A stretch of DNA of 64,000 bases from Leptothermofonsia sp049200465 (GTDB taxonomy: Bacteria; Cyanobacteriota; Cyanobacteriia; Leptolyngbyales; Leptolyngbyaceae): contig NZ_CP120836.1 of NCBI RefSeq assembly GCF_049200465.1, positions 4,588,001 through 4,652,000 of the forward strand, given 5' to 3'. The notes below the pieces were generated by a model. That model was not told the origin of the DNA. It searched no databases and worked only from the letters and a program-made list of their open reading frames with translations. Positions 9,093 to 17,698 of this stretch are shown piece after piece. Numbering within the stretch: position 1 is the stretch's first letter; each line of letters opens with the position of its first letter. Position numbers and translations under genes: made by a program.

Positions 9093-9488
9093 ATGAATCA
9101 GTTACTCCTTGCCAGTCTCACCTTGACTGCTATCACACTTACATCTTTTTCTGCTTTTGCTCAGAGCAACAACCAAACCATTGAACGAAGAACTCAAACT
9201 ACAACTGTTGTTTATCGCAACACCATCGTTAATCTGAATCGAGCCAAAAATTATGCCCGGCAAGCTGCGGAAGAAAGAAATGGTGGCCTCAGGTACTATC
9301 GAGCCGAAGCACTGATGCATGGTTCAGTTGAGAAAACCCGTTTTGTTGAAAATCCGGATGGAACTGTGACGTTCACATTCTATGGCGGCGTTCCGGGTGC
9401 GGCTCCCACAATCGAGAGCGTGGTCACAGTTGCCATCAATGGGTGGAAAACGGTTGTTAATTACAATGGTCCTGTTCGTCGGCGTTAA
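9093..9488 (+). CDS. small exported protein of unknown function
   Basis: A 131-residue protein with a clear signal peptide (hydrophobic residues 4-20, cleavage probably after FAQS). The mature part is about 105 residues, contains LNRAKNYARQAAEERNGG, and ends in beta-strand-like segments (TVTFTFYGGVPGAAP, ESVVTVAI) with a basic RRR tail. I do not recognise the family. It is followed on the same strand, 136 bp before the next ATG, by the retropepsin-like protein, so both may be envelope proteins expressed together. No terminator is evident between them. Confidence 0.7.
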   Translation: MNQLLLASLTLTAITLTSFSAFAQSNNQTIERRTQTTTVVYRNTIVNLNRAKNYARQAAEERNGGLRYYRAEALMHGSVEKTRFVENPDGTVTFTFYGGVPGAAPTIESVVTVAINGWKTVVNYNGPVRRR

Positions 9489-9624
9489 GGGCTTATCCAA
9501 AAATTAATATTGCGATCGCTTAAATTCAGGGAAGGTGGACATTGCTCACCTGCAATGTTGTGCCAGAAAGAGATTTAAAGAGATTGCCCCTGGAGTTCTG
9601 TTAAAAAGGGAAAGATTTCTGACA

Positions 9625-10275
9625 ATGAAGGGTAAATTTTTTCTAACAATCGGGCAATTGCACAATCCAGGGAGAGTCAAGGTGAAACAAGGTTCTATTC
9701 GGCTGCTATCGTTGGCTAATCTGGCTTTGATGGTAATGGCATCAGGGGTTACGGTTCTGCTACCAGGTTCAGATGCAACCGCTCAAGATGACAATTGCTA
9801 CATGGTTACGTCTTCTGGACGAGTAGTCAGCCTTGACAAGTTTTGTGGTGTTAGTAAACCCTCTACTCGGAGCAATCCAACCTCTTCAGGGACTCCTAAT
9901 GTAGTTAGCAGCGTATTTCAGGCAAAGATTAAGTACCGCATGGGCAAAACTCCAGTAATTGATGTCACTTTCAACAATCAGCAGACGTTTGAAATGATTG
10001 TTGATACTGGAGCAGATGGCACTTTGATTACCCGCAATATGGCGCGAGCTTTGAAGTTGCCGGTTACCGGGTTAGGCGAGTTTGAGATGGCGGATGGTCG
10101 GGTGATTGCGCTACCGATGGCGCGGGTTCAGTCTATTTCAGTCAGTGGGGCTGAAGTACGGAACGTGGAAGTGGCGATCGCCGATAAGACTAATATTGGT
10201 CTCCTTGGACATGATTTCTTCGATCGCTACGACGTAAAAATTAAGCAGTATGTGGTGGAGTTCTATACCCGATGA
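9625..10275 (+). CDS. retropepsin-like aspartic protease, membrane-anchored
   Basis: A 216-residue protein starting at ATG 9625 (MKGKFFLT); the open frame to 9535 lacks a better start. A hydrophobic segment at about residues 22-45 serves as signal or anchor. The last 115 residues form a single retropepsin-like (clan AA) domain: the catalytic loop VDTGADGTLIT and the downstream hydrophobic glycine motif NIGLLGHDFF. Such bacterial proteins work as dimers, each giving one Asp. TIGR02281-type proteins have the same layout. The substrate is unknown. Confidence 0.82.
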   Translation: MKGKFFLTIGQLHNPGRVKVKQGSIRLLSLANLALMVMASGVTVLLPGSDATAQDDNCYMVTSSGRVVSLDKFCGVSKPSTRSNPTSSGTPNVVSSVFQAKIKYRMGKTPVIDVTFNNQQTFEMIVDTGADGTLITRNMARALKLPVTGLGEFEMADGRVIALPMARVQSISVSGAEVRNVEVAIADKTNIGLLGHDFFDRYDVKIKQYVVEFYTR

Positions 10276-10432
10276 TCATAGTCGACCGGATAATCATAAG
10301 TTGAGGTCAAGTAGTAGGACAGTCTACCCGGTGAAGAGGTAATGACCCTACCCTTCCCTAACAACCAACACTCTTAGCCGCCAGCCCCTTATCCCTAACC
10401 CCTTCTGACTCCTGGCTCCTGGCTTCTTCCTC

Positions 10433-10530
10433 TCAGGGCTTACGCAAACCTCAGAGGTTTAAGTACCGATGTGGGTCATGAAGTGCAGTTTTAAGTTAAA
10501 ACCTCCAAGGCTTTGGCAAAATGCGTAAAT
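10433..10530 (+). repeat. family F inverted repeat
   Basis: GCTTACGCAAACCTCAGAGGTTT is mirrored by AAAACCTCCAAGGCTTTGG and a terminal ATGCGTAA, giving a roughly 98-bp imperfect palindrome that runs up to the end of lexA. The left half recurs at 24912-24941. Upstream, 10395-10435 is a run of CTCCTGGCTTC-like heptamers. Confidence 0.5.
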
Positions 10531-10539
10531 TTTGCCTCT

Positions 10540-11154
10540 CTAGTAATTCCTAAACACTCCAATCAGAACTCCCTGGATCTGAACTCGCGATGCATCTTCG
10601 ATTTCAATTGGTCGGTAGTTTGGGTTTGCAGGCATCAGGCGGACGTGTTTGCCCTTCTGATAGAAATGCTTAAGGGTAACCCCTTCCCCTTCTACTCTAG
10701 CGGCTACGATGCTGCCTGGCTTCAAGTTCCGAGGATCGGTTTCAGGACGCAGGATGACAATATCATTCGGGCAGATGTGGGCGTCTATCATGCTGTCACC
10801 GATGACCCGGAGGGCGTAGTTTCCGGGCTTTCTCAACTTTGCGGGTACGTCTAGAAGCTCGGGCTCATGCTCTGTAAAGGATTCGACAACACCACCAGCG
10901 GAGATCGTACCAAGTACATAAATGCCTTCCCCCTGATCAAAGCTATGGAGGATTTGCACAGTCCTCATTCTGCCTTTTTCCCAGGCAATATAACCTTTTT
11001 CCTTCAGTCTTTGCAGGCGATTTTGAATTGGCGAATTGGACTTAAGACCCATTGCGTCAACCATCTGGCGGATGGTGGGTGAGTGTCCATGTTCTCGGTT
11101 ATATTCAACAATCCAGTCAAACAATTCTTGCTCAAGCCGTTTAAGGGGAGCCAT
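10540..11154 (-). CDS. lexA: LexA repressor
   Basis: A 204-residue LexA. The N-terminal winged helix (LFDWIVEYNREHGHSPTIRQM) binds operators; the C-terminal S24 peptidase domain has the Ser in GDSMIDAHI and the Lys in GVTLKHFYQ. The self-cleavage Ala-Gly bond is present in TISAGGVVE, unlike some cyanobacterial LexA proteins that have lost it, so a cleavable SOS-type repressor is plausible. A perfect TATAAT lies upstream on the minus strand (11182-11187). I found no clear RGTAC-type LexA box in front of it. Confidence 0.95.
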   Translation of the reverse strand: MAPLKRLEQELFDWIVEYNREHGHSPTIRQMVDAMGLKSNSPIQNRLQRLKEKGYIAWEKGRMRTVQILHSFDQGEGIYVLGTISAGGVVESFTEHEPELLDVPAKLRKPGNYALRVIGDSMIDAHICPNDIVILRPETDPRNLKPGSIVAARVEGEGVTLKHFYQKGKHVRLMPANPNYRPIEIEDASRVQIQGVLIGVFRNY

Positions 11155-11181
11155 GCTTCCACCACCTCATAGTTTGTTCGT

Positions 11182-11187
11182 ATTATA
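11182..11187 (-). promoter_or_regulatory. candidate -10 box for lexA
   Basis: TATAAT on the minus strand, 28-33 bp upstream of the lexA ATG. No convincing TTGACA-like box sits 16-18 bp further upstream, so it is a weak or activated promoter candidate. Confidence 0.35.
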
Positions 11188-11381
11188 GTTCAATTGTATT
11201 GTCTGGATCTAATTTTTTAGGTTATAAGTAGCCATTATGAACGACGTACAGCGCCACCAATCAAAACAGGGAGTCAGATAGTAGTTGGAGGAATCGAGGG
11301 GTTTATTTTCCAGGTCAGCTACAGGGGGATGGTCAGCTAAAGGCAGCGATACCATCGTGCGATCGCCTGGGGAGAAATCCC

Positions 11382-12698
11382 TTAAAAATAGGCTAGGATT
11401 ACCAGTTGATTGATGAGTGTTGTTTTACAGATACCTAATCTTTGCCAGCGACGACCGGAGGTGACAACAGGTGCAGGGGCGATCGCAATTTTGCCAAGCA
11501 GGTGCAGCTGTTGTACCAGAACAAAGTCTTCCATGATGGGAAGTTCTGGAAATCCGCCGATTTTTTGAAACACAGAGGTTTTAAGGAAGAGTGCCTGATC
11601 GCCGTAAGGTAGTTGCAGCAGCCGAGATCGCAAACTGACACCCCATTCAACCACCCTTAGTCCCCAACCTTTTCCGCCAATTTTCAGTTCAAATGCTCCT
11701 GCTACCACTCCAGGTTGGCTCAGGGTCTGGTAAATCATTTGATCAAAGTTAGCTGGCAACTGGGTATCTCCGTGCAAAAACAGCAAAATTTCTCCAGCAG
11801 CCATCTTTGCACCCTGGTTCATTTGATGGGCACGACCGGGCGAGGTATGAATCACTTTTGCTCCCAACGAAGTGGCAACTGCGGGGGTATCATCTTTGCT
11901 GCCTCCATCTACCACAATGATTTCAGTGTTGCTGGTGGTTCTGGCGGTATTCAGAATTTCTGGTAAATTCCTGGCTTCATTCAAGACTGGAATGATGATT
12001 GAGAGTGAGATTGTGGACTTATTTATCAATGAATGAAGTTCATGCTCGTTGAGTAGGGGGACTGGAGTGGGGCAAGGGAGGTGGGATTGAACCTTTTCCC
12101 AAATCGGCAAATCTTCTGGATAATCAACATCCGAAAGGGTGGGCAGGTAAGCGATCGCTAATCCTAGTCGTTCTGCGATTTCCACTGTTTGACGCAACAC
12201 GGTTGCTGTACTCCAGGCAATTTGCTGAAACAGTTTAGGTACAGGAGAACGCAAACCAATGAGATAATACCCGCCATCCACAGCAGGACCCAGCACCAGA
12301 TTATGATGCCGAAGGTGTTTGAATGCCTCTTGTAACAAGGGTGCATTTAACTCAGGACAATCGGTGCCAATGATGATAACCGAGGTGGCACCCTCATCAA
12401 ATGCAGATTGGAAAGCTCGAATCAGGCGATCGCCCAGATCCCCTTCTCCCTGCAACTGATAGCGCAGCCCACTCCCCAACCACGCCTCCATCGCAATGGC
12501 ACTTCCTCCATCAAAGCGGACTTCTAACGTGACGGAATCAGAAGATTGCAACACCCTCGACTGAGCCAGGGTATACTCCGCCATTGTTCGGTGTAGCTCA
12601 GCTGCCCCCTCCGCCCCCAGTGCCGGTATGAGACGGGTTTTTGCAGCACCCGGTACAGGATAACGAGTGAAAATAATCAGGCGATCGGAGGTAGTCAT
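11382..12698 (-). CDS. fused double glycosyltransferase, arsenosugar type
   Basis: A 438-residue two-domain protein starting at ATG 12698 (MTTSDRLIIFTRYP). Residues 1-200 match the TIGR04282-type transferase (RYPVPGAAKTRLIP, GTDCPEL, GPAVDGGYYLIG). Residues 230-430 are a GT2 transferase of the TIGR04283 type (SIIIPVLNEARN, VVDGGSKDDT, HGDTQLP, YGDQALF). Both families are linked to arsenosugar synthesis, and ArsM lies directly upstream. The open frame extends to 12854, but that part is translated from a family A repeat and is rejected. The radical SAM partner ArsS is not in the window. Confidence 0.85.
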   Translation of the reverse strand: MTTSDRLIIFTRYPVPGAAKTRLIPALGAEGAAELHRTMAEYTLAQSRVLQSSDSVTLEVRFDGGSAIAMEAWLGSGLRYQLQGEGDLGDRLIRAFQSAFDEGATSVIIIGTDCPELNAPLLQEAFKHLRHHNLVLGPAVDGGYYLIGLRSPVPKLFQQIAWSTATVLRQTVEIAERLGLAIAYLPTLSDVDYPEDLPIWEKVQSHLPCPTPVPLLNEHELHSLINKSTISLSIIIPVLNEARNLPEILNTARTTSNTEIIVVDGGSKDDTPAVATSLGAKVIHTSPGRAHQMNQGAKMAAGEILLFLHGDTQLPANFDQMIYQTLSQPGVVAGAFELKIGGKGWGLRVVEWGVSLRSRLLQLPYGDQALFLKTSVFQKIGGFPELPIMEDFVLVQQLHLLGKIAIAPAPVVTSGRRWQRLGICKTTLINQLVILAYF

Positions 12699-12728
12699 GT
12701 GGTAGAAAATTGATAGCAATAAGCGTTT

Positions 12729-12824
12729 GGATTGGGATGGGGTGCAGGAGGGAACCCCTGCTGTGGGGGCACCGCTTCCACACCTTCTGGTTCTAACCAG
12801 CATGCGTAAAGCTCGTAAAGCTAT
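12729..12824 (+). repeat. family A miniature element, diverged copy 4
   Basis: A diverged copy with GGGATGGGGTGCAGG on the left and CATGCGTAAAGCTCG then GCTATA on the right. It lies between arsM and the glycosyltransferase gene and would be transcribed in their message if they form an operon. Confidence 0.55.
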
Positions 12825-12835
12825 AGATGAATTGG

Positions 12836-12877
12836 CCCGTGCCCATTCCATCACCAGATCCTCTGGATGGGCACGGG
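12836..12877. terminator. strong hairpin between arsM and glycosyltransferase gene
   Basis: CCCGTGCCCATTCCA pairs with TGGATGGGCACGGG with one bulged base and a 13-base loop. On the plus strand it is followed by GGTTTT, on the minus strand (the direction of arsM) by no T run. It may attenuate or stabilise the arsM message rather than act as a classical terminator. Confidence 0.4.
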
Positions 12878-12945
12878 GGTTTTACCAATCTTTCGGCTTC
12901 TAGCCTCAATGAGCAAGGGTTGCTTGCCCGTCCTGCAGCTAACGT

Positions 12946-14163
12946 TTAATAGCAACTACTGTTAGGACTGCAACAGGCACTGCTGGTATCTGTTTGCGTA
13001 ACCTGGTACTCTACCCCTTTCGTTTCACGTGGGGAGCGAATTTGATCACGGGTGCAGTCAAACACAGTGGCTGACTCTGGTGCTATTTCCTCATGGGGAT
13101 GAATAGGAATCATCTCTTGGTGATAGGGACCGTTTGGGTTGGTGTAGATTGTGAATGTTTTGTCGCAAACTGCCATTCGCTGTCCACGATACAGAGTGTG
13201 CCCATCATCATCCTGCACCGCTTTCCAGGGTCCTTTGTAAACCACGGCCTGATTTCGTTCCCAACAGGGCCCTTCCTTTCCCTTAAAGGCTCGCACAGTC
13301 ATTGAGCGAAACTCAATGCCATCGATCACCTGCCACGGTTCTTCCTGTCGCGCCAAAACTTCGATCCCGTAGAAGCCTGCCTGTTCAAACATTTGCAGAA
13401 AGGCATCTTCCCGAAATGCTCCAGCGATGCAACCGCTCCACAATTCGGGGTCATTCAAAATCCTAAGGGTTGGGTCTTCATCGCACACGATATCGGAAAT
13501 TACAGCTCGACCTCCCCGTTTTAACACGCGATAGATTTCTTGAAACAGTTGTTGTTTATCCTGAGGACGAACTAGATTCAGAACACAATTTGAAATCACA
13601 ACATCAACGCTGTCGCTGGCAATGAGCGGCTGTGCTTGACGCAATCGCGTACATTCGGTTTCAAAGGCTGCGATCCGATCAACTGTTGTAATGGGATTTT
13701 GATTTAACCACGCTTGAGCTAAATCCAGGTTCAGGGCCAGGTCTTGAATCTTTCCCTTGACAAACTGCACATTTCGATAGCCCAATTTTTCTGCCATCTC
13801 ATCTAAGTACTTGCGAGACAGCGTTAGCATTTCATCATTAAAATCAACACCAATTACACAGCCTGCTGCACCCACCTTCTGCGCCAGAATGTAGCAGTTT
13901 TTTCCCGCACCAGAGCCAAGGTCTACGACGGTTTCACCAATGGCCACATAGCGGGTTGGGTCGCCACAACCATAATCTTTTTCGATAATTTCTGATGGCA
14001 GATTTTCCAGATAGCGAGAATCGTAGCCATCGGTTGGGCAACAGAGTGCCGCCTCGGGCTGATGTGCTACCGCCTGATAACGTTGCAAAACAGCTTGCTC
14101 AATATCGTAGGTAACGGGTGTCTGGGGCAGGGGTTCCAGTTCATTGATTGAAATCTCGGCCAT
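12946..14163 (-). CDS. arsM: arsenite S-adenosylmethyltransferase
   Basis: A 405-residue ArsM-type enzyme that methylates As(III) with S-adenosylmethionine. The SAM-binding motif is VVDLGSGAGKN, followed by IGVDFNDEML. Candidate arsenite-binding cysteines are Cys41/42 (LCCPTDGYD), one in ISNCVLNL and one in WSGCIAGAF, matching the spaced Cys pattern of ArsM. The C-terminus ends in a Cys-rich tail (SACCSPNSSCY), as seen in several cyanobacterial ArsM proteins. GAGGAA precedes ATG 14163. With the downstream glycosyltransferases it suggests an arsenosugar route, that is, detoxification of arsenic taken up in place of phosphate. No ArsR-type operator was recognised. Confidence 0.92.
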   Translation of the reverse strand: MAEISINELEPLPQTPVTYDIEQAVLQRYQAVAHQPEAALCCPTDGYDSRYLENLPSEIIEKDYGCGDPTRYVAIGETVVDLGSGAGKNCYILAQKVGAAGCVIGVDFNDEMLTLSRKYLDEMAEKLGYRNVQFVKGKIQDLALNLDLAQAWLNQNPITTVDRIAAFETECTRLRQAQPLIASDSVDVVISNCVLNLVRPQDKQQLFQEIYRVLKRGGRAVISDIVCDEDPTLRILNDPELWSGCIAGAFREDAFLQMFEQAGFYGIEVLARQEEPWQVIDGIEFRSMTVRAFKGKEGPCWERNQAVVYKGPWKAVQDDDGHTLYRGQRMAVCDKTFTIYTNPNGPYHQEMIPIHPHEEIAPESATVFDCTRDQIRSPRETKGVEYQVTQTDTSSACCSPNSSCY

Positions 14164-14218
14164 TCACTTTCCTCAAGTCAGAGCTATTGGAATATACGTG
14201 TATCCTGGAGATTTGGAT

Positions 14219-14285
14219 TATAGCTATAGCCACCAGGCTTAGGACAGGGTGCAGGGGTGGAAAGCAAAACCCCCACCCCCCCTTT
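14219..14285 (+). repeat. family A miniature element, truncated copy 5
   Basis: Left end TATAGCCACCAGGCTTAGG and the GC-rich centre are present; the right end is lost. The rest of the 306-bp spacer (14290-14469) holds repetitive CCCATCTCC-type spacer sequence and no gene. Confidence 0.5.
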
Positions 14286-14469
14286 CTCTGAACCAACACG
14301 GGAAGCAGGAGCTTCTAATCGACATGGCTAGGCGGGAGCCGGGCAACGAGATAACGGCCAATGACACGGTAGCCGCGTTAGGGAGAGGTGGGGGAGAGTC
14401 GGAGTGGCTTCATGTAGAAGAAGAAAGAACTCATCCCCCCATCTCCCCATCTGCTCATCCCCCATCCAC

Positions 14470-14868
14470 TCATCTCCCCTCACCTGTGATCAGATTGATT
14501 CGCCATAAGTCTTCCAACCGTCCTGCACTAAGGGTCAAACCACCCGTTAAGCCATTGTCAGAGCGGAGGCCAACCCCAAGAGAACGACCGAGGGGAATTT
14601 GCCCAATTCTGCCATAACCGAGAATGTTGCTGGGGTCAGTGATGGTGCGTTGATTGAGCCGGATGAGGAGTTGCCCACCATTGGCAAAGTAAATAGTGGC
14701 TAAGTCTCCCTTAAACTCGACCTGGGCATCATAAACACCTCCCGTGTTGTAGGAATACACTTTTGCGGTTAGCTTTCTGCCGTCAAGGGTTCTTCCCTGA
14801 TAGTCAGCAGCAAGGGTAGGGGTTGCTAGCAGAAGTAGGGTAGAGAAAATGAATCCAATTGCTTTCAT
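14470..14868 (-). CDS. small exported protein of unknown function
   Basis: A 132-residue protein with a typical signal peptide (hydrophobic residues 4-18, cleavage after TLAA). The mature part is predicted to be beta-rich (DYQGRTLDGRKLTAKVYSY, YDAQVEFKGDLATIYF, GQLLIRLNQ) and ends LEDLWRINLITGEGR. I do not recognise the family; it could be a periplasmic or outer-membrane-associated protein. It stands alone between arsM and the mre operon, downstream of nothing on its strand within 450 bp. Confidence 0.7.
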   Translation of the reverse strand: MKAIGFIFSTLLLLATPTLAADYQGRTLDGRKLTAKVYSYNTGGVYDAQVEFKGDLATIYFANGGQLLIRLNQRTITDPSNILGYGRIGQIPLGRSLGVGLRSDNGLTGGLTLSAGRLEDLWRINLITGEGR

Positions 14869-15116
14869 GGGTTAACCCAGGTTGGCTTCTAACGAGTGAT
14901 ATCTTTCAGGGTAAGACAGCTCTTAGAGTTTGGGTTGAGGCGATCGCACAGCTTATTGACTGGCAATGGCTTCCGCTGGAACTGTTGTCTATAGCACAAA
15001 CTCTAAATAAGTTCGCTCCTGAGGTAGATTACCCCTTCAGTCCGGCGGTAGAAGATAGGAAAGCTGTTACCGTATGCACCTATCAAGGTCAGGAGTCAAT
15101 ATCTAGCGGAGCGGGA

Positions 15117-15166
15117 GTACAGCGGTAGTCATTATTATGTTTAGGACGGGATGCAGGGGTGGAATA
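15117..15166 (+). repeat. family A miniature element, left-end fragment (copy 6)
   Basis: TACAGCGGTAGTCATTA and TTAGGACGGGATGCAGG match the left half of family A, after which the match stops at 15166. The rest of the spacer 14869-15320 has no convincing gene. Confidence 0.6.
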
Positions 15167-15320
15167 TGAACTCTCCAGCTGCTCTCTGAACAAACAATTC
15201 TATGGAGAAATCAACCCGTTTGCAGGGTGGGAGGAGGTTTTGAAAACTTCTCTCCGCACTGTAGAGGGATGGGGATGGCTTCAAGTACAAAATTGCTTAG
15301 AAGCGGGAAAATCAATTCCT

Positions 15321-16112
15321 TTAGCTATGAGCCATGCGAGTTGTTCTAAAGGTGACGTTGGAACCTTCCTGGGTTTGTTCCAGAACCAGCAGTGGTGTGG
15401 GTTTTGCCTTCTGGTCCCAGTGCATGTTGGCGATGCGTCCCTGAATGGTGGGTTGCCAGGTGTCATTTTCACCAGCTGGACTGAGGAAGGTTTCCATGCA
15501 GTCAATAATCTGGTTAATTGTCACAGAAGTGGGTTGAGTAGGTAGCTTGAAGATTTTGATTTGCACCCGGAACAGAACTCGCTTAGTTCCTTTTGGCATT
15601 TCTCCAGGCTCGTATTCCACATCAAAAATCTCATCAATCTGCCGTCCAGTGCTGGCAATCCCAATCTCACCCTGATGCCCCTGGTTGGGTCGCAGTGCGA
15701 TAGCAATTTTATCTTTGACCTTAATCTTGATCTGGTTCAAGATAGCAAAGTGAAAGACTTCTTCTTCCATCCGCATCCGCAGGTAATCCAGGTTAAATTC
15801 ACGGGAGTGGATCAGGTCAGGGTTGCGCTCCATTTTGCCGATAGTTTCAACGGCGTATTTCAGCTTTTTCTGAAGTTCCCGGTTCTTAAAGGTTTCAAAT
15901 TTAAGCTGTTTCCTGACCTTATCCATGCTTAGCTTGGAGAGGATGCCCAGGGCAAGCAGCAGCACAGCCAGTCCGCCCGTAGAGTACATCCAGATTGGAC
16001 TGGATTCGGAAGTGGCTGGCTTAGCAGGCTCCGTTGTCGTCGTTCTGGGTTTAGCGGGTTTACTAGAGGTTTGAGCCAACCAGGGATCTACTAAGAAGAT
16101 GGGGGTTGACAT
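15321..16112 (-). CDS. membrane-anchored protein encoded after mreBCD
   Basis: A 263-residue protein with a Thr/Pro/Lys-rich N-terminus (residues 10-38), one membrane helix (about 42-62), a charged coiled coil (65-95) and a 165-residue globular domain (from EEEVFHFAILNQIKIKVKDK to the end) that I do not recognise. It begins 134 bp downstream of mreD on the same strand, so it is probably read as the last gene of the mre cluster. A role in envelope growth or shape is inferred from position only. Confidence 0.7.
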   Translation of the reverse strand: MSTPIFLVDPWLAQTSSKPAKPRTTTTEPAKPATSESSPIWMYSTGGLAVLLLALGILSKLSMDKVRKQLKFETFKNRELQKKLKYAVETIGKMERNPDLIHSREFNLDYLRMRMEEEVFHFAILNQIKIKVKDKIAIALRPNQGHQGEIGIASTGRQIDEIFDVEYEPGEMPKGTKRVLFRVQIKIFKLPTQPTSVTINQIIDCMETFLSPAGENDTWQPTIQGRIANMHWDQKAKPTPLLVLEQTQEGSNVTFRTTRMAHS

Positions 16113-16246
16113 AGAAGTGATTTTGATTGCCTAAAGTCTATCTATCTCTAGAATTCCCCTAATTCAGTATGGGACATCACTAAAATAGCTGAAATTGAAG
16201 GAAACCTGTTACGCTATGGCAAAAGTTCTAAAGCAGTTGCGGGAAG

Positions 16247-16807
16247 TTACAGCACCTTCAATTCGCTCATATATTCCCACCAGCGGTTAAGAGGAAAGTA
16301 GAGTACAGGTGCCCAGAGGCTACTGAGAATAGCTGAACTGAGAGCAATTAGTTGATGGTAGGTCCAGATCTCAACCAGGGAGCGATCGCCCTGGAAGCTA
16401 TACTGAATCGCGGTCACTGTCTCTGCCAGCACCGCCATTCCAAAGGCAATCAGCGCGACCGAGATAAAGTCTTCCTGAAGATACCGTTCTTTGCGCAGGC
16501 GGGCGGTCAAAACACCGACTACTACCAGGCTAAACACATGGGTGGGCGAAGGCGCTGTCATTCCATCCTGAATCAACCCCAACACCAATCCCGCCAGAGC
16601 TCCCTGAAGCATGGTGCGCTTAACACTCCATGCCACTACCCAGATCAACAACCAGTTGGGTCCAATTCCCGCCAATTCCATCCCCGGCAGACGAGTGGGC
16701 AAAATCAACAGACAGAGTAACACTGACCCAACCGTCACTGCACAGTTAATCAACAGTCGGGAAAGGGGATGGTCCTGCCAGCTACGACTGAGGGGTTCGC
16801 TCTTCAT
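16247..16807 (-). CDS. mreD: rod shape-determining protein MreD
   Basis: A 186-residue integral membrane protein with about five helices (for example VTVGSVLLCLLILP, GALAGLVLGLIQDGM), typical of MreD, which links MreC to the elongation machinery for peptidoglycan. Its ATG overlaps the mreC stop by 4 bp, so translation is coupled. Identification rests on length, topology and the mreBCD order, since MreD is poorly conserved in sequence. Confidence 0.88.
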   Translation of the reverse strand: MKSEPLSRSWQDHPLSRLLINCAVTVGSVLLCLLILPTRLPGMELAGIGPNWLLIWVVAWSVKRTMLQGALAGLVLGLIQDGMTAPSPTHVFSLVVVGVLTARLRKERYLQEDFISVALIAFGMAVLAETVTAIQYSFQGDRSLVEIWTYHQLIALSSAILSSLWAPVLYFPLNRWWEYMSELKVL

Positions 16808-17592
16808 AGCTCAGGGTTGGGCTCCTCGTTGCTGGGAATAGTGGAGTAAGGATGGGGTACATGGGGATGAATGACTGCCCACTCTAGAAAACTGACTGGA
16901 GCCGAAAACTCAATAATCGCTTCAGGTGCTGGGCTCTTATTCAGGTCTACGGACTCTACCCGTCCGATGGGCAAACCCGCCGGAAACAGTTGGCTGAAGG
17001 AAGAGGTGGTGACCACATCACCACGCCGCACATCGGGAACCCGGTCAAAAAAGACCATTACGGCACGGTTAGTGGATTGCCCTCGGACAAAACCCATAAA
17101 GCGGCTGCGGCTGATGGTTGCACCCACACGGCTAGAGGGATCGCTTAATAGTAAAACCCGGCTTGTGTGGGAGGTTACATTGGTCACGCGGCCTACTAAT
17201 CCACCCGGAGCCATGACTACATCCCCAACCTTTACCCCATCTTTACGGCCACGCCCCAAGATCACCTGCTGCCACCAGTGATCAGCACTACGCCCGACAA
17301 CGGGGGCAGGGATTCCCGGAGTGGCTTGCTGGGAAACGTAACCTAGTAGCTCCTTCAACCGCTGGTTCTGGCTTTCCAGGTCGGTCAGGCGCTGCTGCAG
17401 TTCCCGGAACTGGGCATTTTCTAACAGAGCCTTTTGAGTTGGAGCCTGTTGAAAGGGGCGGGTCAAAAACTGATACGTCTCAAACAGAAACCTGGCTTCC
17501 GTCTGGCGAATAAACATTGCGGAACCAATGGCAAGGCTTGCCAGAATAATCTGTAGTCGATGCCGTTCCCACCAGCGACGCAGGGTAAACAT
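16804..17592 (-). CDS. mreC: rod shape-determining protein MreC
   Basis: A 262-residue protein with an N-terminal membrane helix (LQIILASLAIGSAMFI), a coiled coil (about 50-85, ENAQFRELQQRLTDLESQNQ) and the beta-rich MreC domain (PVVGRSADHWWQQVILGRG, VGRVTNVTSHTSRVLLLSDP). It forms the periplasmic scaffold of the elongasome. It starts 106 bp after mreB and overlaps mreD by 4 bp. Confidence 0.95.
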   Translation of the reverse strand: MFTLRRWWERHRLQIILASLAIGSAMFIRQTEARFLFETYQFLTRPFQQAPTQKALLENAQFRELQQRLTDLESQNQRLKELLGYVSQQATPGIPAPVVGRSADHWWQQVILGRGRKDGVKVGDVVMAPGGLVGRVTNVTSHTSRVLLLSDPSSRVGATISRSRFMGFVRGQSTNRAVMVFFDRVPDVRRGDVVTTSSFSQLFPAGLPIGRVESVDLNKSPAPEAIIEFSAPVSFLEWAVIHPHVPHPYSTIPSNEEPNPEL

Positions 17593-17698
17593 TTGAGGAA
17601 TTTGCGAGGTTAGCCAGACTCAGGTTCGATCAAGGACTTCCAAAAGGAAGCGGGGTAGTGAATGTTAACAGTTCAACCCTCCAAAACCGCAAGCGGTA

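Noticed and set aside
12699..12854. N-terminal extension of the fused glycosyltransferase frame
   Set aside because: It is translated from a diverged family A repeat, and the transferase domain begins at MTTSDRL (12698).
14859..15128. Possible 89-residue protein on the plus strand
   Set aside because: No family-like motif, no ribosome-binding site, and the end runs into a family A fragment.
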